This document shows, piece by piece, positions 5,972-7,513 of a stretch of 7,513 nt of DNA; within the stretch, counting starts at the first letter, position 1, and every line of letters begins with the position of its first letter. Source of the DNA: Gammaproteobacteria bacterium (GTDB lineage: Bacteria; Pseudomonadota; Gammaproteobacteria; Enterobacterales; GCA-2746155); the NCBI GenBank assembly GCA_024206355.1, contig JAAGZM010000235.1, positions 1-7,513 of the forward strand, read 5' to 3'. A program made the position numbers and the translations under genes. The notes under the pieces are model-generated. The model ran no database searches. It saw only the letters and a list, made by a program, of their open reading frames with translations, and had not been told where the DNA came from.

Positions 5972-6994
5972 GTGAAAGACCTTGTCGACATCATCATACT
6001 TAATTGGAACGGCTGGCAAGACACAATTCAGTGTCTTGAAAGTGTGTTTCGGAATAACTATCCAAACTATCGGGTTATCCTTTGTGATAATGCTTCATCA
6101 GATGGGTCAATGGAAAAAATTATTGCCTGGACGCAAGGTGAGTTAGTCGTTGAAAATGATGGGAGCCCGCTTTTTCAAAAATATTGTCAGCCCGTCATTA
6201 GTAAACCACTATCCTATGTTTTGTATAACCGGGAAGAGGCGGAAAATAGCAGTGCTGCAGCCGAAGTAGACTTAATACTGATTCAAACAGGAGAGAATTT
6301 AGGCTTCGCCGGTGGCAACAACGTAGGCCTGATTTATTCAATGCAAAGGGAAGGCGCCGCGTACGCGTGGTTACTTAATAATGACACCGTCATTCATGAA
6401 GATTCTCTGGTTCATTTAGTCAGCCGTATGAAGCATGCACCTGCTGCTGGTATTTGTGGCTCATCGTTAATTTTTTACGATAATCCGGATTATAGGCAGG
6501 CTACCGGTGGCTCTAGCTATTATAAATGGTTAGGTCTTGGTGTTACGCAGGGTAAGGTCAGTAAAACTGAAGATCCGGTTGACAGGGATAAAGTAGAAAA
6601 GTCTTTAGATTATATTATTGGTGCCTCCATGCTGGTTTCGTCCCCTCTGCTGCAGAAAGTTGGCTTAATGGACGACAACTACTTTTTATATTACGAGGAA
6701 ATCGATTGGGCATTGCGTGCAAAACCTTTTTTCTCTTTGGCTTATGCGCCGGAAAGCCTTGTTTATCATAAAGTGGGTGGCAGTATAGGATCTCATCGCA
6801 AGGCCACTCAGAGAAGTAGCCTTGCGGATTATCACCTACTTAAAAACAGGCTGGCGTTCACCCGGAAGTTTTATCCTTATGCCGTGCCCACGGTTATCCT
6901 GGAATTGGTACTGGAAATGATCTTGCGATTGTTACGCGGGCAGCGGGGTAGTGCGGGTATGGTTCTAGGCATTATTTTCAATAAAGAAAACTAA
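5972..6994 (+). CDS. GT2-family glycosyltransferase (rhamnosyltransferase-like)
   Basis: This 340-residue protein has a GT-A fold. The N-terminus VDIIILNWNGWQDTIQCLES (5-24) and the CDNASSDGS donor loop (38-46) are typical of GT2. They are followed by GENLGFAGGNNVG (107-119), the metal-binding DxD-like NND (136-138) in WLLNNDT, and FLYYEEIDWALRA (238-250), which carries the catalytic-base acidic cluster. The conserved His266 motif HKVGGSIGS follows. This layout matches the rhamnosyltransferase-like branch, though the sugar is not certain. The start is GTG: GGAA at 5962-5965 sits 6 nt upstream, and the only nearby ATG (5953) is out of frame. The gene begins 42 bp after the GT4 stop and is probably co-transcribed with it. 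Compared with similar enzymes, the stretch at about 55-100 between the donor loop and the GENLGF motif looks long and polar. Confidence 0.95.
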   Translation: MKDLVDIIILNWNGWQDTIQCLESVFRNNYPNYRVILCDNASSDGSMEKIIAWTQGELVVENDGSPLFQKYCQPVISKPLSYVLYNREEAENSSAAAEVDLILIQTGENLGFAGGNNVGLIYSMQREGAAYAWLLNNDTVIHEDSLVHLVSRMKHAPAAGICGSSLIFYDNPDYRQATGGSSYYKWLGLGVTQGKVSKTEDPVDRDKVEKSLDYIIGASMLVSSPLLQKVGLMDDNYFLYYEEIDWALRAKPFFSLAYAPESLVYHKVGGSIGSHRKATQRSSLADYHLLKNRLAFTRKFYPYAVPTVILELVLEMILRLLRGQRGSAGMVLGIIFNKEN

Positions 6995-7033
6995 TTCCCC
7001 CGAATCGAGTGCTTCCCTTAGGAAGAACCATCT

Positions 7034-7088
7034 GTGGTCCGGGAGCCAAGCAGCATAGAAGAGCCAATAGGTTAATTATCAGGACCAC
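7034..7088. repeat. 7-bp inverted repeat in the convergent intergenic region
   Basis: GTGGTCC (7034-7040) and GGACCAC (7082-7088) are perfect reverse complements 41 nt apart, between two convergent genes. A smaller hairpin, CTTCC/GGAAG with a CTTA loop, lies just before it at 7012-7025. Neither is followed by a clear T-run in either direction, so a bidirectional terminator is possible but not shown. Confidence 0.3.
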
Positions 7089-7120
7089 GGCAGTATCTAA
7101 GAGCAATTGAAGACAATATT

Positions 7121-7513
7121 TTACTGACCTTCATCGTTTTGATTAAGTTCTAATTCAATGCGTCTGATTTTTTCGAGTGTCATCTCATGCAGTTGGCGGT
7201 TATAGGAAATGATGTCAGCCAGCAAGCCTGCTAACCAGGCGATACCGCTCATCAGCAGTAGAACGCCACCAAGAACAAGAGATTGTATGTGTCCATCACC
7301 ATTGCCAGTGAAATACATGTAGAGAAAGCGTGTGATGGGTAGTATCCCTATTAAGAACAGTATGCTCCCGAAGTAAAAGAAAGCTCTAAGTGGCTTGTAC
7401 ATCACATACATGCGAATGATTGTCCCGAGCTGTTTAATTACAAAATCCGGAATATTTTTGAATAATCTGGATTCCCGGGTTACTGGATTGGTTCTGACTG
7501 GAACAGATACTAC
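7121..7513 (-). CDS. Membrane-anchored GT2 glycosyltransferase, C-terminal part (cut by window edge)
   Basis: The frame stays open from the TAA at 7121-7123 to the window edge, giving 130 residues. The first in-window methionine, at 7409-7411, is therefore internal and not a start. The fragment begins VVSVPVRTNPVTRESRLFKN (1-20), then IRMYVMYKPLRAFF, a transmembrane segment (44-67), a short loop with GNGDGHIQS, a second transmembrane segment (78-100) and the tail ISYNRQLHEMTLEKIRRIE. This is the characteristic end of dolichyl-phosphate-mannose-synthase-like GT2 enzymes with two C-terminal membrane helices. The catalytic domain should lie outside the window. Such enzymes commonly transfer sugars to polyprenyl phosphate or act at the membrane in glycan synthesis. 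The gene runs opposite to the GT4-GT2 pair and converges on it with about 126 bp between them. Confidence 0.9.
   Translation of the reverse strand, partial: VVSVPVRTNPVTRESRLFKNIPDFVIKQLGTIIRMYVMYKPLRAFFYFGSILFLIGILPITRFLYMYFTGNGDGHIQSLVLGGVLLLMSGIAWLAGLLADIISYNRQLHEMTLEKIRRIELELNQNDEGQ

Noticed and set aside
7121..7411. Reading the right-edge membrane ORF as a complete 96-residue small protein starting at the Met at 7411.
   Set aside because: The frame is open upstream to the window edge, and those residues (VPVRTNPVTRESRLFKN) belong to the same GT2 C-terminal region, so the Met is internal.

Overview
The window is part of a surface-polysaccharide (O-antigen, capsule or exopolysaccharide type) biosynthesis region. 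It is most likely from a Gram-negative proteobacterium, and I lean towards a gammaproteobacterium. The evidence is a MOP-family lipid-linked oligosaccharide flippase, three glycosyltransferases and a SAM methyltransferase, set beside a housekeeping pyridoxal-phosphate (PLP) enzyme. By hand count the PLP-enzyme fragment at the left edge is about 51% GC. Sampled lines inside the methyltransferase gene are only about 23-37% GC, a contrast typical of horizontally exchanged glycan loci. No species can be named from this sequence alone.

The left half is on the minus strand. Reading leftward from about 4250 there is: (1) a possible broken membrane-protein reading frame ending in a 68-codon membrane ORF; (2) a large methyltransferase that starts inside the stop of that ORF (ATGA overlap) and whose C-terminal half keeps traces of a kinase-like fold; (3) a 340-bp gap with AT-rich palindromes and a probable insertion-sequence end; (4) a 470-residue flippase; (5) the first 55 codons of a threonine dehydratase/serine racemase-type enzyme running off the window.

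About 500 bp with no convincing gene (4255-4753) separates this from the plus-strand pair: a GT4 glycosyltransferase and, 42 bp later, a GT2 glycosyltransferase with a GTG start. At the right edge a minus-strand gene converges on them. Its in-window part is the C-terminal 130 residues of a membrane-anchored GT2 enzyme, and its frame stays open to the window edge.

The likely joint job is inferred. The glycosyltransferases add sugars to a lipid-linked oligosaccharide on the cytoplasmic face, the flippase moves it across the inner membrane, and the methyltransferase modifies or caps the glycan. No intact Wzy polymerase or ligase is visible. The disrupted membrane ORF near 3860-4250 could be what is left of one. 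I see no tRNA, rRNA, CRISPR array or complete mobile element.
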